DNA from: Paramacrobiotus metropolitanus
Lineage: Eukaryota > Tardigrada > Eutardigrada > Parachela > Macrobiotidae
DNA: 64,000 bases
Assembly: GCF_019649055.1 (NCBI RefSeq)
Contig: NW_026570329.1
Span: 62,001-126,000 of the forward strand
Direction: 5' to 3'
Position 1 is the first letter of the stretch. Each line of letters begins with the position of its first letter. This document shows positions 1 through 12,719 of the stretch, one piece after another. The notes under the pieces were generated by a model. It had not been told where the DNA came from and searched no databases. It was given only the letters and a program-made list of their open reading frames with translations. A program made the position numbers and the translations under genes.

Positions 1-1832
1 ACATGAATGATATTAACGTTCTGCATACAGGCCTGTCCGCAAAGAAAGCAGATTTATACCGAAAAGTGATTAGACTGCCGACAGATATAACAAGACAAAG
101 CAAACGACAAAGCAAACATCGCAGTGCACTGGTTTCAGTAACGTAAATTATGTGGGCCCAGTCAAAACACGTACACGGTGCTGAAAATTGCCATTAAGAC
201 GCGTTCTTCTTCCTTTACGGCGAAGCTACCGTAGACACAGCAGCGTAACGTACCGTAATTTGTTCAGTACCTTGTCACCTTTTAAATTTTCCCGTTTACC
301 GGTTACCCTTATGCTGTTCCTTTTGGACGGGCTAGTGGTATCAACATTTTGTGGTAGACAGTCGATATGCTGGCATAGTTGCATTTACTGTACAGATTTC
401 TTATTACGTACAGAACAGTAGGTGCTCTACATTTCTGGTTGCACCCAGCTAGTGGTAAGCCAAAGCAAAATTGACTGATTGATTTACACGCAAGACACAG
501 TCGGTTGCACAGTTCCACTAAATTATGTCGTAACGTAGGGAAAGGTCATCGAATGCAGAGAAGCGAGTTCTGCTCGATAGCACGCATCGCTTTCACGGAA
601 ATTACACTGTCGCGACTCGCAACGGTGAATTCGCAAAACATCAAGCACTTTATGCATAGTTTAATAACTAAGACTTGGCAGTCAAAGGTCAACAAGCGAC
701 ATTATTATGGTCGTCATTGGTCACAAGCAATATCCGCTTCTTCTTTTCATAACAACTCAGCGCATGCGTGAAAGCTACCACTTATGAACGTGAACCAGGA
801 AACCGACATTTGGTTGCTGTGCTAAAAAGGCGGAAAGATTGTGGATCCATGCATGGCCCAGGAGGCTGCATCGCAGCTGGAAGGTAATTTTCACCAACGC
901 CAAACAATTTTACAGTGTTTCTGCTGTTTTCCAGACAGCACGCTCGTATGGGCGCATTAGTCTCGATGTCACAAGGGAGATCTGCAGGGTACTTTCAATT
1001 GGTCCTTCGTTGTCGAGCAACCCGGAAGAACTCCCCTCTGAAGGGCGCGGGGTGTATTCAAGTTTACGTACCGTAAAATCTTGCATCGAGTGCCTTCAAT
1101 AGCTAATCAGCATTAGCGACATTTATTACTAATCGACCGCCCATACCAGTAGCCGTGGATTGTTTATTCATTGGTCATAAAATTGTCATACACGCTTTCC
1201 AAGTGTTTTATCCGGCCGTCCCTGTCGTGCCATCTTACACAAAAAAACCGTTCTGTCGCACAGTTAACCAGCGGCCATGCCAGCGACGGCTGAACACTAT
1301 TGTAACGTTCTGTATCACCACTTCACAAGTACAGCAGTCTTGTACAAAATTGCGCTTAAAAACATCCTTTACGTTTTGAAAAAGGTGTAGAATAATTGAA
1401 GAACTACGTCTAACTATTCTTGTTTAATTGCAGTATTCTGCGTACGTTTATTGATTCTGCGTTAGCGTTCTGCGTTTATTGATTCTGTGGTATCTGCTTC
1501 ATTGTACGAATCAGCCACTACTTCTACAGCATACGTCAAAGTCGATTAAACTCATAGGTGGCTGGGGCAAAAATGTGCAAAAATGGATAACCAACAGTGT
1601 AAGCTGGATTTGGACAGTGAAAGCTGTGAAAACAGCTGTTCTGTTTGTTCGGGTTCTGATAATTTTCTGTTGTACATCGTTCATTATCGGTTTCAAAACC
1701 CGAACACATCTGAAGTTTACGCTAGTGAACTGGAAAGTAGTCTGCTGCGGAAGATCATCTCTGCTCGCTTGGAAATCGATGTTTGCTTCATAGGAATTTA
1801 GGGTTGCGACATGCAGTGATCCAAGCATTGCT
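1..1832. other. No supported gene
   Basis: Only short open frames without domain character are visible and I see no terminal repeats. A 72-residue plus-strand frame at 1583-1801 with a small cysteine cluster is possible but unsupported. The right edge is the 3' flank of the first secreted-protein gene. Confidence 0.4.
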
Positions 1833-2735
1833 TCAAGTGACCTTTGACCTCCATCTTAAATACGGGTGGCCGAGCAGGAAGCCTCTTCGATTAGCCCATC
1901 TCCGGCTGCTGTCGTAAGCGGTGTGAATGTGCCTATACAGGATTACATGAATGCGATTTGTAATGGCGCAGTCTGACCGGAAGGAAAATTATTCACCTTT
2001 CGCGCAATTTTGGTAAAGGCGGAAACGCCTTCTTATGTGGTCGTTTCGACACATTGATAAGGCTAGTATCAGACAATGCGCCGTCAGTAGCGGATCGTAT
2101 CGCCATCCATTTCATGGAATGCAGTGCCGGTTTCGACCGTGCACGGTACAAATCTGCCCGTGTGAGCTGTGGGCATTCTAAAAAACGTCATTCTCAAATC
2201 AGAAATACTGCGCGATCTTCTCCACGACCCAATTCCGAGAAAGTTTAAAGTAACAAGATAGTATTAAATTCTATGTTCCTGCAAAGCATGTATAGACGGG
2301 TGTCCTTCCCAAAAACCGATTTTTTTAATGAAAGCTAAAAACAGCTTTCAGAGGAACAACAATGAACGCCAGATTTATCATAAATATTTTGGCTGGCTGG
2401 CTTCTTATTGAGACTATCCAATTAAAACAAAATAATATCACCAGTTGTTGTATTGTAAAAATGTACAAGGAGTATTCACAAACGAAATATAGCATGCAAA
2501 GTTCCCGAAGAAATTGCATTCACAGGTTACAGAGTACGATCGAGTTGATACGATTTTTCTTACCGTAAACTTTCGATGGAAATTTATCCAGAGCGATCCA
2601 GTGGCACATGTCATTAATGCAAGGTGTCCTGACAGTTTGGACACGACATTTCCGCACAGATTTTCCCGTACTAAGCACCCATAGACTCATGAGGTGCATT
2701 AGAAGAGCGGACAGCAACAATCTCATAGGCTGCAT
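1833..2735 (-). CDS. Small secreted four-cysteine protein, copy A (3 exons)
   Basis: I do not recognise this family. Exons on the minus strand are 2735-2564, 2177-1997 and 1905-1833. They total 426 nt, giving 141 residues and a stop. The first exon starts with a hydrophobic signal peptide (MQPMRLLLSALLMHLMSLWV) and then holds three cysteines. The second exon opens with the fourth, giving C-x8-C-x4-C-x14-C, the same spacing as in copies B and C. A conserved LDKFPxKxY block ends exon 1. Exon 3 encodes a basic, aromatic tail (RRWA...GHPYLRW) that ends at the same stop as copy C. Introns are GT-AG with phases 1 and 2, conserved among the copies. The arrangement suggests a secreted peptide or small protein held by two disulfides. 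Receptor, tissue and role are unknown. Confidence 0.75.
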
Positions 2736-2844
2736 TGCGAATTACCCGGATTAGGATCATGAAGCGTATGCCGACGAAACATTTGCCCACCGAACGGCAG
2801 AATCAGCAGCTATCCAGACCACATTTTATGTGTAGCCCGTCACT

Positions 2845-2945
2845 GGTTTTATAAGAAGCTTAAAGGGCGAACTGTTTGCGCGACATTAATGCAGAAAGAT
2901 CGTTCGTCGTTGGATCCTGATAAATTTTTTATCTGACCTTTTTCC
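2845..2945 (-). promoter_or_regulatory. Promoter of copy A: AAAGGTCAGAT element and TATA box
   Basis: On the minus strand a TATA box (CTTATAAAA, about 2847-2855) lies about 115 bp upstream of the copy A start codon. AAAGGTCAGAT lies about 80 bp further upstream (about 2931-2942). Copies B and C have both elements at nearly the same spacing. AAAGGTCA is the published monomeric nuclear-receptor (NR4A/NGFI-B type) site. Use by such a receptor here is inference. Confidence 0.55.
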
Positions 2946-2959
2946 ATAAATTAAAACCC

Positions 2960-3961
2960 CACGCTACAGCCGATGACGTCGATGCAAGTGAGTCACGCAC
3001 AGCGACTAACATACGATGGTGTCGACAGTTTCTTCCAGCGGATGACATATCTGCACACTTCAGGAATAATTGTGCATGAAATATTTGCAGACTTTGAGAA
3101 CGAATGTGCAGTAAAATGACCAAGGCATTGTCTGAACGTCTTGTTATTTCGTTCTTAATTACCATATTATAAGTACATGGTTTATTAAGGCAGAATAACC
3201 GACCGGGCGATTGCGATACAAAACCGAAATTACAGAACACTTGCGTATACCCTTAAATTATTAGGCAGCCGTCCACATTCAGATTTGCAGAATCTTTCGA
3301 ATTCCGAAAAGAGGCGTTAGCAGAATTATTCAAAATTAAGTAACTAAAGCGCGCACTACAACCCAGTAAGTGGGCGGTAAATTGAGAATTCCCAAAAATA
3401 AGCGGGCAGCGCATGACATGCTTTCAGAACCACCAGCCACAATGTTCTATTTGTTTCATATGAAAGATTTTCTACTTTCGTCACAAGATGGATTTGTTCA
3501 TGAAACACTGAATTAATCTAATCTGATATGTAAACCATTCCAGGTACTTCAGTAACGATTTTAACTCAATTGTTAAACACGCCGTATGTCGTTGCTAAAC
3601 ACCACGCAATGGCCGTTATGAGCCGTTGACCTTTTGCATGGCTTTGGCGCTGGTGTGCGGCCTGTAATGTCGCTGAATTCTAACTGGTCACAAAGCAATA
3701 TATTTCTCCGCGATCCAGTGCTGTCTGTAAGACCAATAGTTAACCCTTCTATGGAAAATAATCGCGTCCACGGTCCCTACAGATGTCTCGCCGTAAAATC
3801 GGCCAGTGGAACTGCCAAGCCGATAATACTTTATGTCGCATCTTTATTACAGTATGATATAGTATGCAGTATAATAGCTCAGAAGTTCTAGATTCTAGAA
3901 TCCAGCTGGTATGCGCATCAAATCATCAGTCATAATGCACAACACTACTCACGACATGACT
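2960..3961. other. No supported gene
   Basis: AT-rich intergenic DNA upstream of copy A. Short open frames show no domain character. Confidence 0.4.
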
Positions 3962-3963
3962 TA

Positions 3964-5098
3964 CCGGGTGGCTGAACAAAATGGCCGTCTCCTGTTTTCG
4001 GTTTTCTTTCGCAGATCCTTTGTCGCATCGTAAACTGTTTAGGCTCATTCGATAAAGAATTTTATTAGCCACAAAACCTACAACAAAGTTTCTGAAAAAA
4101 TTAAGCCGTCTTGGTTTGCAATGATGTCAAATGAAACCAGAAACTGTCTGCAAATTTTTCGTGTCCCAGCTCGCAAAAAATAAAATCTTGTGCCATTTCT
4201 TTCCCTTACGGACTTTTTGAATATTCTTAACTGTTTCATTTAGCACAATACGTTTTCTTTCAATAGAAAAAAAAGTTGTGGTCATGCTGCATACGCTGAA
4301 CGAGTTATGCAGTCAAGACACATTGTGACTTTTTGGAAAAATGCCGGTTTTTTATTTGGTATTTTCGAGTAATTTCGGTTACAATTTTTGGCTGTATGAC
4401 AGGTTGCACCAAAAAATGCAGATACGACTTTGAAATGTAGCTGACACATTGCCCTTTTTGAAACAAAATTTAATCGGGTGAGATTTTAGAATGTTGGTTA
4501 GAAATTTGCTCTCAAAAACTTTGTTTGCCGGTTTCTCGAGAATTACTCGTGCAAAGTCTCTGTTCTTCAGCGCACTGGCCAAGCACGGTTGCTAGAATAC
4601 TGCAGTTCCTTACAGTAAAAAAACGAGAAAAAACCTCTCTACCAGAAATAGTAAAATAAGCTACATTAACGTCGCTAGCTGAATAGCAAGAATTTTAATT
4701 TAGAAACGGGTAATTTCAGATTTTCGCTTCCAGGACATCATCCAAACCCAGCCAGTTTTACAAAACAATTCATAAAAAATTTCAGCCTTATGGAAATTTT
4801 GACTTAACCCGTTCCACACCATGCGTGTTAGGCCGACATGGTCATCTCCTGCTTGACCTATGGTCTGCTAAAATTCTGAAAAAAATATTTTTCTCTTAAC
4901 TGAATTTTTCTATTCCAGACTGCCGATTTTCAAAACTGCAGTCCCATCCCTTCTGGTACCCGGTTTTCCTGGGTTAACTTAACTTTTTTATGTAAAAAAC
5001 ATTGCTCCATCGAATGAAACTGGGATAACGTCAATTTAGTGTTGGACGGATCCAGCGCACCATGACAAAGCAGACGGCCATTTTGTTCAGCCACCCGG
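3964..5098. mobile_element. Non-autonomous TIR element flanked by TA (Tc1/mariner-type)
   Basis: A perfect 27-bp terminal inverted repeat starts CCGGGTGGCTGAACAAAATG at 3964-3990 and recurs in inverse at 5072-5098. TA dinucleotides abut both ends (3962-3963 and 5099-5100), which fits a TA target duplication of the Tc1/mariner group. The 1.1-kb interior has no transposase-like open frame, so this copy would need a transposase supplied elsewhere. The group assignment rests only on the TA and the TIR. Confidence 0.75.
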
Positions 5099-5609
5099 TA
5101 CGTACAGCAGAAGTTGAGACTAGCTGGACGTTGGTGACAGCAAATACGGATCGCGCACGTGCGTTTATGCGAATCACCAGCTCCCGACTAACACATAAGA
5201 ACACGAACTCGGTGAGTCACTGACGGTACCCATTGCATATCTGTCGCAGTTTCTTACCCACACTGAGAGGACAGCTCTTTAACTACCGTCTTGTAGTTTT
5301 GAATTTTCGAGTTCCACCTCCAGGCTCCAGTTGATTGTTGTTTTTGAGTAGTGCAAAGAGCTGCGATGGCGAAGCTTTGTTAAATCTCGATACGAAAGAC
5401 AATTTAAGACATTACTACCTACCGAGTAGCAGTTTCTTAGCAGTACAGATAGCTGTCAATCCCGTGCTAAACTAGTCAGCTGGCGAATTTTCAAAATCGG
5501 AGTGTGCCATCGCGCAAAACTGTGGCCTGTCGCCATATCAAAAACTACTCCACGACCAAAAGCCACCAGCCCCCCACGACGGGGCACCATTGCAGGGGTC
5601 GATAATCGG

Positions 5610-7651
5610 ATGGAGAAGCTGTTAGAGAGTGGAGAGTTAACTGATGTGCAGTTCTCGGTAGGGCGGAATTTCGGGCAAGCGAAGATTTTCAAGGCACACA
5701 AGTGAGTTCACGTTGCTACTCTTTCTTAGCTATTACAAATTTCTGCAGATCTCTGTAAATTGTAAACCACACATTTATCAGGCTCGTGCTGAGCAGCGGC
5801 AGTGATGTCTTTTACACCATGTTTTTCGGAAGTCTGCCTGAGAAGTGCGATGGTGCCATTGAGTTGCCAAAAATGTCTTAAGGTAGGTGCTGACATACAT
5901 ACTGTGCTGACATACATACATACGTACATACTCGTACGCTTCGACGTTTTTTCTCAGTTTGATTACATAGTTTCGTCCAGAAAACTGAATTATTCAAAAT
6001 CAGTTTAAAAAAACACTATAGTGTGGAAAGCTGGTTGACTGAAGGAGAGATGGTTCGGTTCTTGAGGTTTTCCACTGACAAAATGTTTGTTACGACAGAT
6101 ATCTCTATGCCGATTATGTGGACGTGACAGCGAAAGATGTCTTTCCAACAATGCACTTCGCACACATGTACGATGTGGCAGTGCTGGTCGACGACTGTTT
6201 CGATTTTGTCATGAAAGATCTTATCGTGGATCGCGATAATGCTGATCGCTGTTTACTGCATTTGGAGAACGTATGTCTTCTCATGGCTCACCGTTGCCAG
6301 TTTTCACTTGGTTTCTATGTAGGCGCTGACCTGGGCTGTTGGTATCGAATGGATCGTGGAAAACTGCTTGCACTTCGTGGACGTGCACTGCAAGGAAATC
6401 CTCAAGTCGGATCGATTCGCCGAATTGCGACCCGACACACTGCGACAAATTCTGGAACGCGACACGTTGTTTGCCGACGAGAGCCGCATCTGCTTGGCGG
6501 TGGACAGGTATGTAAATAGCCCAATACGACCGGTTTACACAGGAATAATGCATACTGGATGAACAGAACCAGACACCTATATCCGGCAAATACAGTGTTA
6601 TTTGCAGAACTATGACAGCTGGTAGATTTATTTCTTAGAATTGGATTATGACACCTGGTTCATGAGTTAATTTTGCAGATGGGCGGTGGCTGCCTGCACT
6701 CGTAACAATTTAGAGCCCACGTCCGCCAACCGGTGCGAAGTCCTGGGAGATCTGTTTTACCTCATTAGATTCCCAGTAATGACCATCGTCGAGGTAGCCG
6801 ACGTGCCCGAAAACGTAAGTCGGTAAACGCTAACCGCTTTTGACAGCAGCTTATTAGCAGTTCGACGATCGATCCAGAATTATGCAATTAATAAATCCTA
6901 TACAAATTACATTCACAGGTGATCGGGTACTTCGTACTGTCGTTCATAACTTGATATTGATGACCATACTGTAATTAGAAGCACTTTGATGCTATTTTGC
7001 AAAAGAAGTCATTAAACCAACTTTATGATGTAGAAATAAACGGTGCTTCTTATGATGTTTTGTAATTCTATACTTGATCTATCCGAATATTGAAATACGA
7101 GTAATAATCAAATCGATGTTTGTGCTTAGAATGGATTATTAGAAGCATCAGCGTTAAAAGAAATACGCCACCACAAACATCGATTCCCCACGGAGCCCCG
7201 GCAGGCCCCGGTCATCCATATCGGGAATATGGAATTCCGGCACAAGGAAGAGATATTCGTGGAACGAGAGGAGAGCTGGTGTCCTGCAGTTGTGGTTGGA
7301 ACACGTGGATCCGAAGTCTTGTATGTGCCCGCTAATAATACAAAACGGGTGTGCCACGTGGAACAAGAGAAAATAATCCGCGCATCGGACATTTTGGCTG
7401 CTAACCAGCACGTTCTTCATCGCCATCACCCTAAGCGTTACACGGAGGCAAGATATGCCAGAAGAGAACGGGATTACCACATCACCGTGTCTAACACTTC
7501 CTCCCGCATAGAACGACGGTACAAGTTCAACGAGATTTTCTTGAAGCACTCTCGAGTGAAAACATGGAAGAGAGCCAATGAGAAGGGCAACGCGAAAGAT
7601 TCCAGTGCCCCAGGGAAAAAGCGTTCACTGGAGACGGCTGACCTTGGGTGA
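5610..7651 (+). CDS. BTB-BACK protein with C-terminal Tudor/Agenet-like region (gene 1, 6 exons)
   Basis: Exons are 5610-5701, 5782-5874 (or 5882), 6099-6270, 6323-6507, 6679-6814 and 7130-7651. The first three give a BTB/POZ domain (LTDVQFSVG near the N-terminus, VFYTMFFGSLPEK, then VFPTMHFAHMYDV). The next two give a BACK-type helical domain. The last exon gives a domain resembling Tudor/Agenet barrels (W-x-PAVVV, then RASDIL) and a basic tail with GKKRSLE. BTB-BACK proteins are usually Cullin-3 adaptors. The Tudor-like part suggests a chromatin or methyl-ligand partner, which is inference. Oddity: the strong donor after 5882 leaves an in-frame TAA (5879-5881) and a frame mismatch. A weak GT at 5875 keeps the frame (400 codons in all) but drops about 12 BTB residues present in the paralogue at 58 kb. 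Confidence 0.75.
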
Positions 7652-8800
7652 ATCTTTGACAGTGGTCCCACTCTGCACAGTGCACACCGACGTTGGACGC
7701 AGTTTTGTGCTAGCATAATGGCTCTTCAGTTCGCAAGTGGGTGCGGCGAGAGAAGATAATGATGAGAGAGAATATATATATAGGATAATTATGGAAAGAG
7801 TTTACCGTATGGCGTACGTGAAACCACAAGAAATCGTCAACGAATGGGCTGCTGATTCAATGCGACTGCACAGCATGAGCGTTTATATTTGTACGTAATG
7901 TGGAAACATACAGATTAGGACAATATCCAGAAAATGCTGTTCCCACTGGACTGACCGCAGTGATAGAATCGCTTCTGTTACACCGTAGAAACCAATAATA
8001 CTGCGGAGATTTTTCCCTGTAGTGTACTTGCACAGTTTTGTTTTACGAGTTGGCTAACAAAATGTAACCAAGTTTGTTACCAACCAGTTAGAAGTGGCAC
8101 TGCGAAATGATACGTTGGTTGTGGAAGTTGTGCAGCTGTCACGAACTTCTTTCGGCTTGTCAAAAATACATGCATGTATTTTGGTACTGGTTTATGATAA
8201 GCAATTAAATTTGACTTTCTTTGAAAGTGTCAGCGAACTGGTTTTTTTATTAATGGAAATTTTCCCCCGCGCCGAAAACTTCCGCAGCTCCAGTTCCACT
8301 GCCTCCTCTACAGCATCCAGGGTAATCAGCCAGTCTCGATTTCACCAGGGCGATCGGCATGGGATTTCCCTTGACCTCTCGTTGTGGATTAACCAGAATA
8401 ACAAAGGTCAGCTCCGCTACTGGCGGGCGCGAAGTGAATTCTGGTTTACGTAGTTAGACGTCGCATCAAATGCCACGAACCGCTGACCAGTGTTGGCACC
8501 CATGGAACATTAATTCCAGGTTTCAGTAGCTGTGCACTGCTTATTCCGTTTGTCCGTAATATGGTTTGCAGCGTTTTATGCCGCTGTGCAGTAATAAACA
8601 ATATAAAGGCAGTTCCGCCACACGATAAAGCGCCAACGGCCCCACAAACAACTGCTGGTGCATTTAACACTTCAACGGTTCGAATCTGAAGTACGAGTAC
8701 TTACAACATAACAAAATTGTATGTAAAGACGTACAACATCCGTTTCGCTGCAAACTCGTACTTGTGCTCGTACGTAGTCCGCATTGTATTCTGAACTGTG
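7652..8800. other. No supported gene
   Basis: 3' flank of BTB gene 1. A short AT microsatellite lies near 7771. A 74-residue hydrophobic minus-strand frame (8446-8670) has no supporting paralogue. Confidence 0.35.
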
Positions 8801-11340
8801 TGATTCAAGCGGTCAGATTAATAATCTGAATCTGCATCAGTTAATACCTGTAGTGTAGATCAGCTGAAATGTGATAACAAAATTTGTATAAAACGTCTTT
8901 TTCCTTATTTTATTTGATTTCATATTGCACCTAATCGACAATTTGATAAGAGAGCACAGGTCTGCCACAAAAGAAAGTTTAATGACCGAAAGGGCAAATA
9001 CTGGATTACATGCCAAAGATGCTGACCATTTCTATCGGAAATGCAGGAAAAAGCATCAGCAGACACCGAGGCCGGTTGCTTCATATATCCAGCAGACGGC
9101 ATGCCAATACGTAGGCCTCCCCAAGTGGATGCTGATGAAGGATTTGGCATATCTAATGGAAACGTTTCCGTGGCATAGCCTTGGTCCCTTGAATGGTTCT
9201 TGTTTAAGTACTAAGTACATGCTACCTTCCTGATCGCACTGAGCAGTAATCTTCGAGAGCATTGCAGTGACACCAGCAGAAATGAACTAACTGACTTCTT
9301 TTATGCGATAAAACGTTGAAATTACTAGCAGTTTCAGGCTAACCGAGGCCTTTATTAATGGACACAAATCAGCAAGGATTTCATTAATTGGTCTGCAACC
9401 AACGTCGCGGCGAGTGGGTCTGCAAAAAGAATCAAAAGATCACATTGTTCTTTTTGAAAAGAAATCGGAATCGCATTCCGCCTAATTGTTACATTTCGTC
9501 AGACAGACGCACGCGCCGTGGAAGTTGGGATCAACCGGCTGACGCTCGCTATAATGTACACCAGAAAATTATGAGTACAGACTGTATTTCTACCTGCGCA
9601 AGCACATTACGTTTAACAGGCAAAGAATAGCTGTGAGTGCCGGGTTCGTCGAGGAATTACTGGAACGTGATGATAGCTTTCATATCCTTTCAATTGCATG
9701 ATGTGAAAGTGTAGCCTTCTATTTAATGACGGGATATAACAGCGCGTACCCGCTTAACTCTTCCAAAACTGTTTCTTCCCCGCGAAGCATGGTCGCCTGT
9801 CTACACATTTTAACACAAGCAATTCTGATTTTCAAGAACGCCCGGAAGCGAGCAGCGATGCTCGTAATCCTGATTCGAGGAAATTTTTTATGAACCAGCG
9901 CAATTTTCTCTACTTAAAATCACGTTAGTGATCAGTAAGCCCAAAATTTACAACTAGAAAAATGATACTCGTAGCGCAGTAAGACAGCAAAATGTAAAAA
10001 CTGTGAACACGACAGAATTATCCACGGCACCAGAAGCTACTGAATCCCGAAAGTAACTTAGTGAGAAACAGTCATAGCGATATACCCGCACATGTGACCA
10101 AAGGCCAGCATGATCATATGGGCGGCCAATAATTCAGCGCTGATCCTCAAGTGACCTTTGGCGTCCATCTCAAATCCGGATAGACGCAGCGATGTGGCTC
10201 GTTATTCAGCCAGAGAGCATTCTGCCCATCAAGGTAACGGTAGGTCCCCAGCTCAAATACGGATGACCGAAGAGAAAACCTTTCTGATGAGTCCATCTCC
10301 GGCTGCAAGAATAAACGGCGTTGGTACACTTACAGAATTGCAGTACGTTATTATATTATGAAAGTGGCAGTCTGAAAGTGGAATTTATTCACTTTTCTTG
10401 CGATTTTCGCAAATGTGAAAGCGCCTTTAAAGATGGTCGCTAGTACATCAGGATATCTTCAGACAGTGCGAGAGCAGAAGCGGAGCGTATTTCCGTCGGA
10501 TCACGCAATATCTTCCATTTCATGAAGGACAATCCCGGTTTTGGCCGTGCATTGAACAAATGCGGGAGCATAAGTGGTGGACACTCTGAAAAGTAATTTG
10601 CAAAATCCGAACTAATAGCAACAAAAATTACTTTTTGATGCAACGCTATCTAATAATTTTGTGTCGATGAGAGTCAGTTATGCGACGCTTATGCACAGGA
10701 AAACGCTTTTCCAGAACGCAAGTTTTATTGCGTTACCAAAATTAGTACCGGATCGGCTTATGGTTATAGCCACTGAACTTGTGATCAAGTGCCTATGCCT
10801 GGTCGTCCGGTGCAAACAAAATAACGCTCTAAACTGCATTGTGTGGTTGACCTTTACTTGTAATGGCTTGTAATCGCGCGGGATAAACAATAAAGTAATT
10901 AAACATTATTTTCGAAACATGCAGTGCCAGAGTGCAGAGTATAAATCATTGTGAGCTGATAGGAATTAAGTTAAAGTACCGTAAAATTTTGGTGGAAATT
11001 TATCCAGGGCGATCCGACGGCATATGTCACTAATACACGGTGTTCGCATAGCCCGCGCACGACATTTTCGTACAGATTTTCCCGTACTAATCGACCACAA
11101 ACCCATGAGATACAACAGAACGAACAACAACCTTCTCCTGCGCAGCATTGTGAATACTTCTATGCCGAATAAAGACACGAAATTGTACGCCGACGAGAAT
11201 GTTGCTTGTCGAAGAATAAAACTAACCTCGTTCAATACAGCATTCTGCTTGTTCCATGTGGTTGGCTTTATAAGCATCTTTAAAGGGCAAGTTGTTTTCC
11301 CGGAATTAATGAAGACAAATTATTCTTCGCACAATCCGCC
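8800..11340. repeat. Tandem segmental duplication, unit 1
   Basis: This stretch aligns in order with about 13560-16600. Shared blocks include 8840-8930 with 13600-13680, about 9010-9300 with 14160-14480, 9350-9560 with 14520-14910, and the whole secreted-protein gene. Similarity is patchy, so the duplication is not recent. Edges are approximate. Confidence 0.6.
10206..11148 (-). pseudogene. Small secreted four-cysteine protein, copy B (probably decayed)
   Basis: Three exons match copies A and C: 11148-10980, 10585-10393 and 10302-10206. The first encodes a signal peptide (MLRRRRLLFVLLYLMGLWSI) and GKSVRKCR. The cysteine spacing C-x8-C-x4-C-x14-C is intact. Two lesions separate it from its paralogues. 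An in-frame TAG at 10440-10442 lies within exon 2. An insertion of about 80 bp in exon 3, bounded by a short repeat of the CCGxATTTGAG type, replaces the conserved tail. If translated it would stop early after the last cysteine, so a shortened secreted product cannot be excluded. The promoter elements are retained. Confidence 0.65.
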
Positions 11341-11364
11341 ATAAATCTTTTATCTGACCTTTAT
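11266..11364 (-). promoter_or_regulatory. Promoter of copy B: AAAGGTCAGAT element and TATA box
   Basis: The TATA box (CTTATAAAG on minus) is at 11266-11274, 118 bp upstream of the start. AAAGGTCAGATAAAAG begins about 81 bp further upstream (11355-11362 and onward). The match to copies A and C is in sequence and spacing. Confidence 0.55.
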
Positions 11365-12500
11365 CTATAATTAGAATCTCACAGTCTCATACTTCAACCG
11401 GCAACATAACACATTTCAGTCACGAACGGCGTGCAACGAACGGTATGACGTTGCCATCATGATTCAGTGGCAAATTTGAAAAGCGTTGTGACACAACTTT
11501 TTTAGGTACTCGTTTCGCTCCCAGTTTTTGGGTCATAGATTTTGGTGTGTAATGTGCTAGTAACTTTTCAGTCTCCGCTTTTGCTGAATTGCAAACTGAC
11601 GGCGCCGGGCGACATACCACTTAGTTAACGGCAATTCGCGAAGCGTCAAGGAAATCCACATAAAACCACAAAGATTAATGGAAATTTTTACCCTCTGCCG
11701 AAGTTGCAGTTTTCACAAAACAGTTCGATTCGGCTCTTCCGGTTCTCAGACAGACCAACACGTGCACAACCGTGAATTTCCGCTGCGAAAAATTCTAACT
11801 CCAAACGACTGCTACTAAAAAAAGCCCAATATCATCACTCTTAAACAACTGCACTTCGTGGATTTCCAAGGATGAACGCGAAACGGTCACGTGAATCGCC
11901 ACCGTATCCCTTGAAAGCAGATGTACCATCCAGCGAGCACACGTTTTGTATCCAGACGAACGCAGCGGGCGAGTGAATCCCCTGTGACAGCTGGGGACTT
12001 CCGGCAGGGATGTCGTACGCACGAACGGCCAATTATGCAGTAAAGTCCGTCTTGATACGTGGATACGCTAGCCGAAGGAGAAAGGTCTTCACTTCCGTGT
12101 GCACAACGTATACGTTGCCGTGTTACTCTGTCTTTACGTTTACAGAGTCTGTATGTGCGCTCGCAGTTGCAAAAAAAACCACCCGAGATTAAAATACGAA
12201 GAAAAGGGCGTGAAAAAACAGCACATGTGCTCTGTACATTGAGAATCAACCCTAACATCCACACCATGGCCGATGAGGTCTCTCTTGTGTTTACGGTATA
12301 TAGAGTTTTGAGCATAAAAAGTTTTGAGCTTTTTAAAGCGTAAAATCATTGTACGTTCCATACGGGGATGAGCCGCGTCCGTTTACTCAAGAATGTTGCT
12401 CAACACAATTACGCTTTTTGTGAACAGAAACCGTGCGCCGAAAAAAGCGCAATCGCTAGAACATTCTTATGACAACTTGGGGCTGTTTTCCTCAGAGCAG
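11365..12500. other. No supported gene
   Basis: Open frames overlap on both strands, and none looks like a known domain or has a paralogue in the window. Confidence 0.35.
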
Positions 12501-12528
12501 GACGCAATCACTGCCCACACCAAAGAAC

Positions 12529-12596
12529 AGGGTATACAGACAGGGTACACAGACAGGGTATACAGACGTTTAATAACAGGGTATACAGACGTTTTA
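12529..12596. repeat. Short tandem repeat, unit about 15-16 bp
   Basis: Four near-copies of ACAGGGTATACAGAC follow one another, two of them extended by GTTTTAA-type spacers. It is a local tandem array with no evident coding role. Confidence 0.7.
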
Positions 12597-12719
12597 ACAA
12601 TCATTTATTGATTACGAATTATACGCTAAATAAGAAAAATAATGTGATTACGATACACCGCCTGGAACGAATACTAGAGACTACTTTAGAAAGCCTTGGC
12701 TTCTCCTGTAAAATCTTGT

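Noticed and set aside
1583-1801. 72-residue plus-strand frame with a Cys cluster
   Set aside because: No paralogue in the window, no splice or promoter context, and an opposite-strand frame of similar length overlaps it.
3964-5098. A transposase gene inside the TIR element
   Set aside because: The longest internal frame (4379-4582, minus) has no DDE/D motif and is only 67 residues long.
8446-8670. 74-residue hydrophobic minus-strand frame
   Set aside because: It could be a membrane peptide, but the start is not an obvious ATG context and the paired duplication unit does not preserve it.
11887-12315. 142-residue minus-strand frame with several cysteines
   Set aside because: Frames overlap it on both strands, there is no signal peptide at the start and no paralogue is visible.
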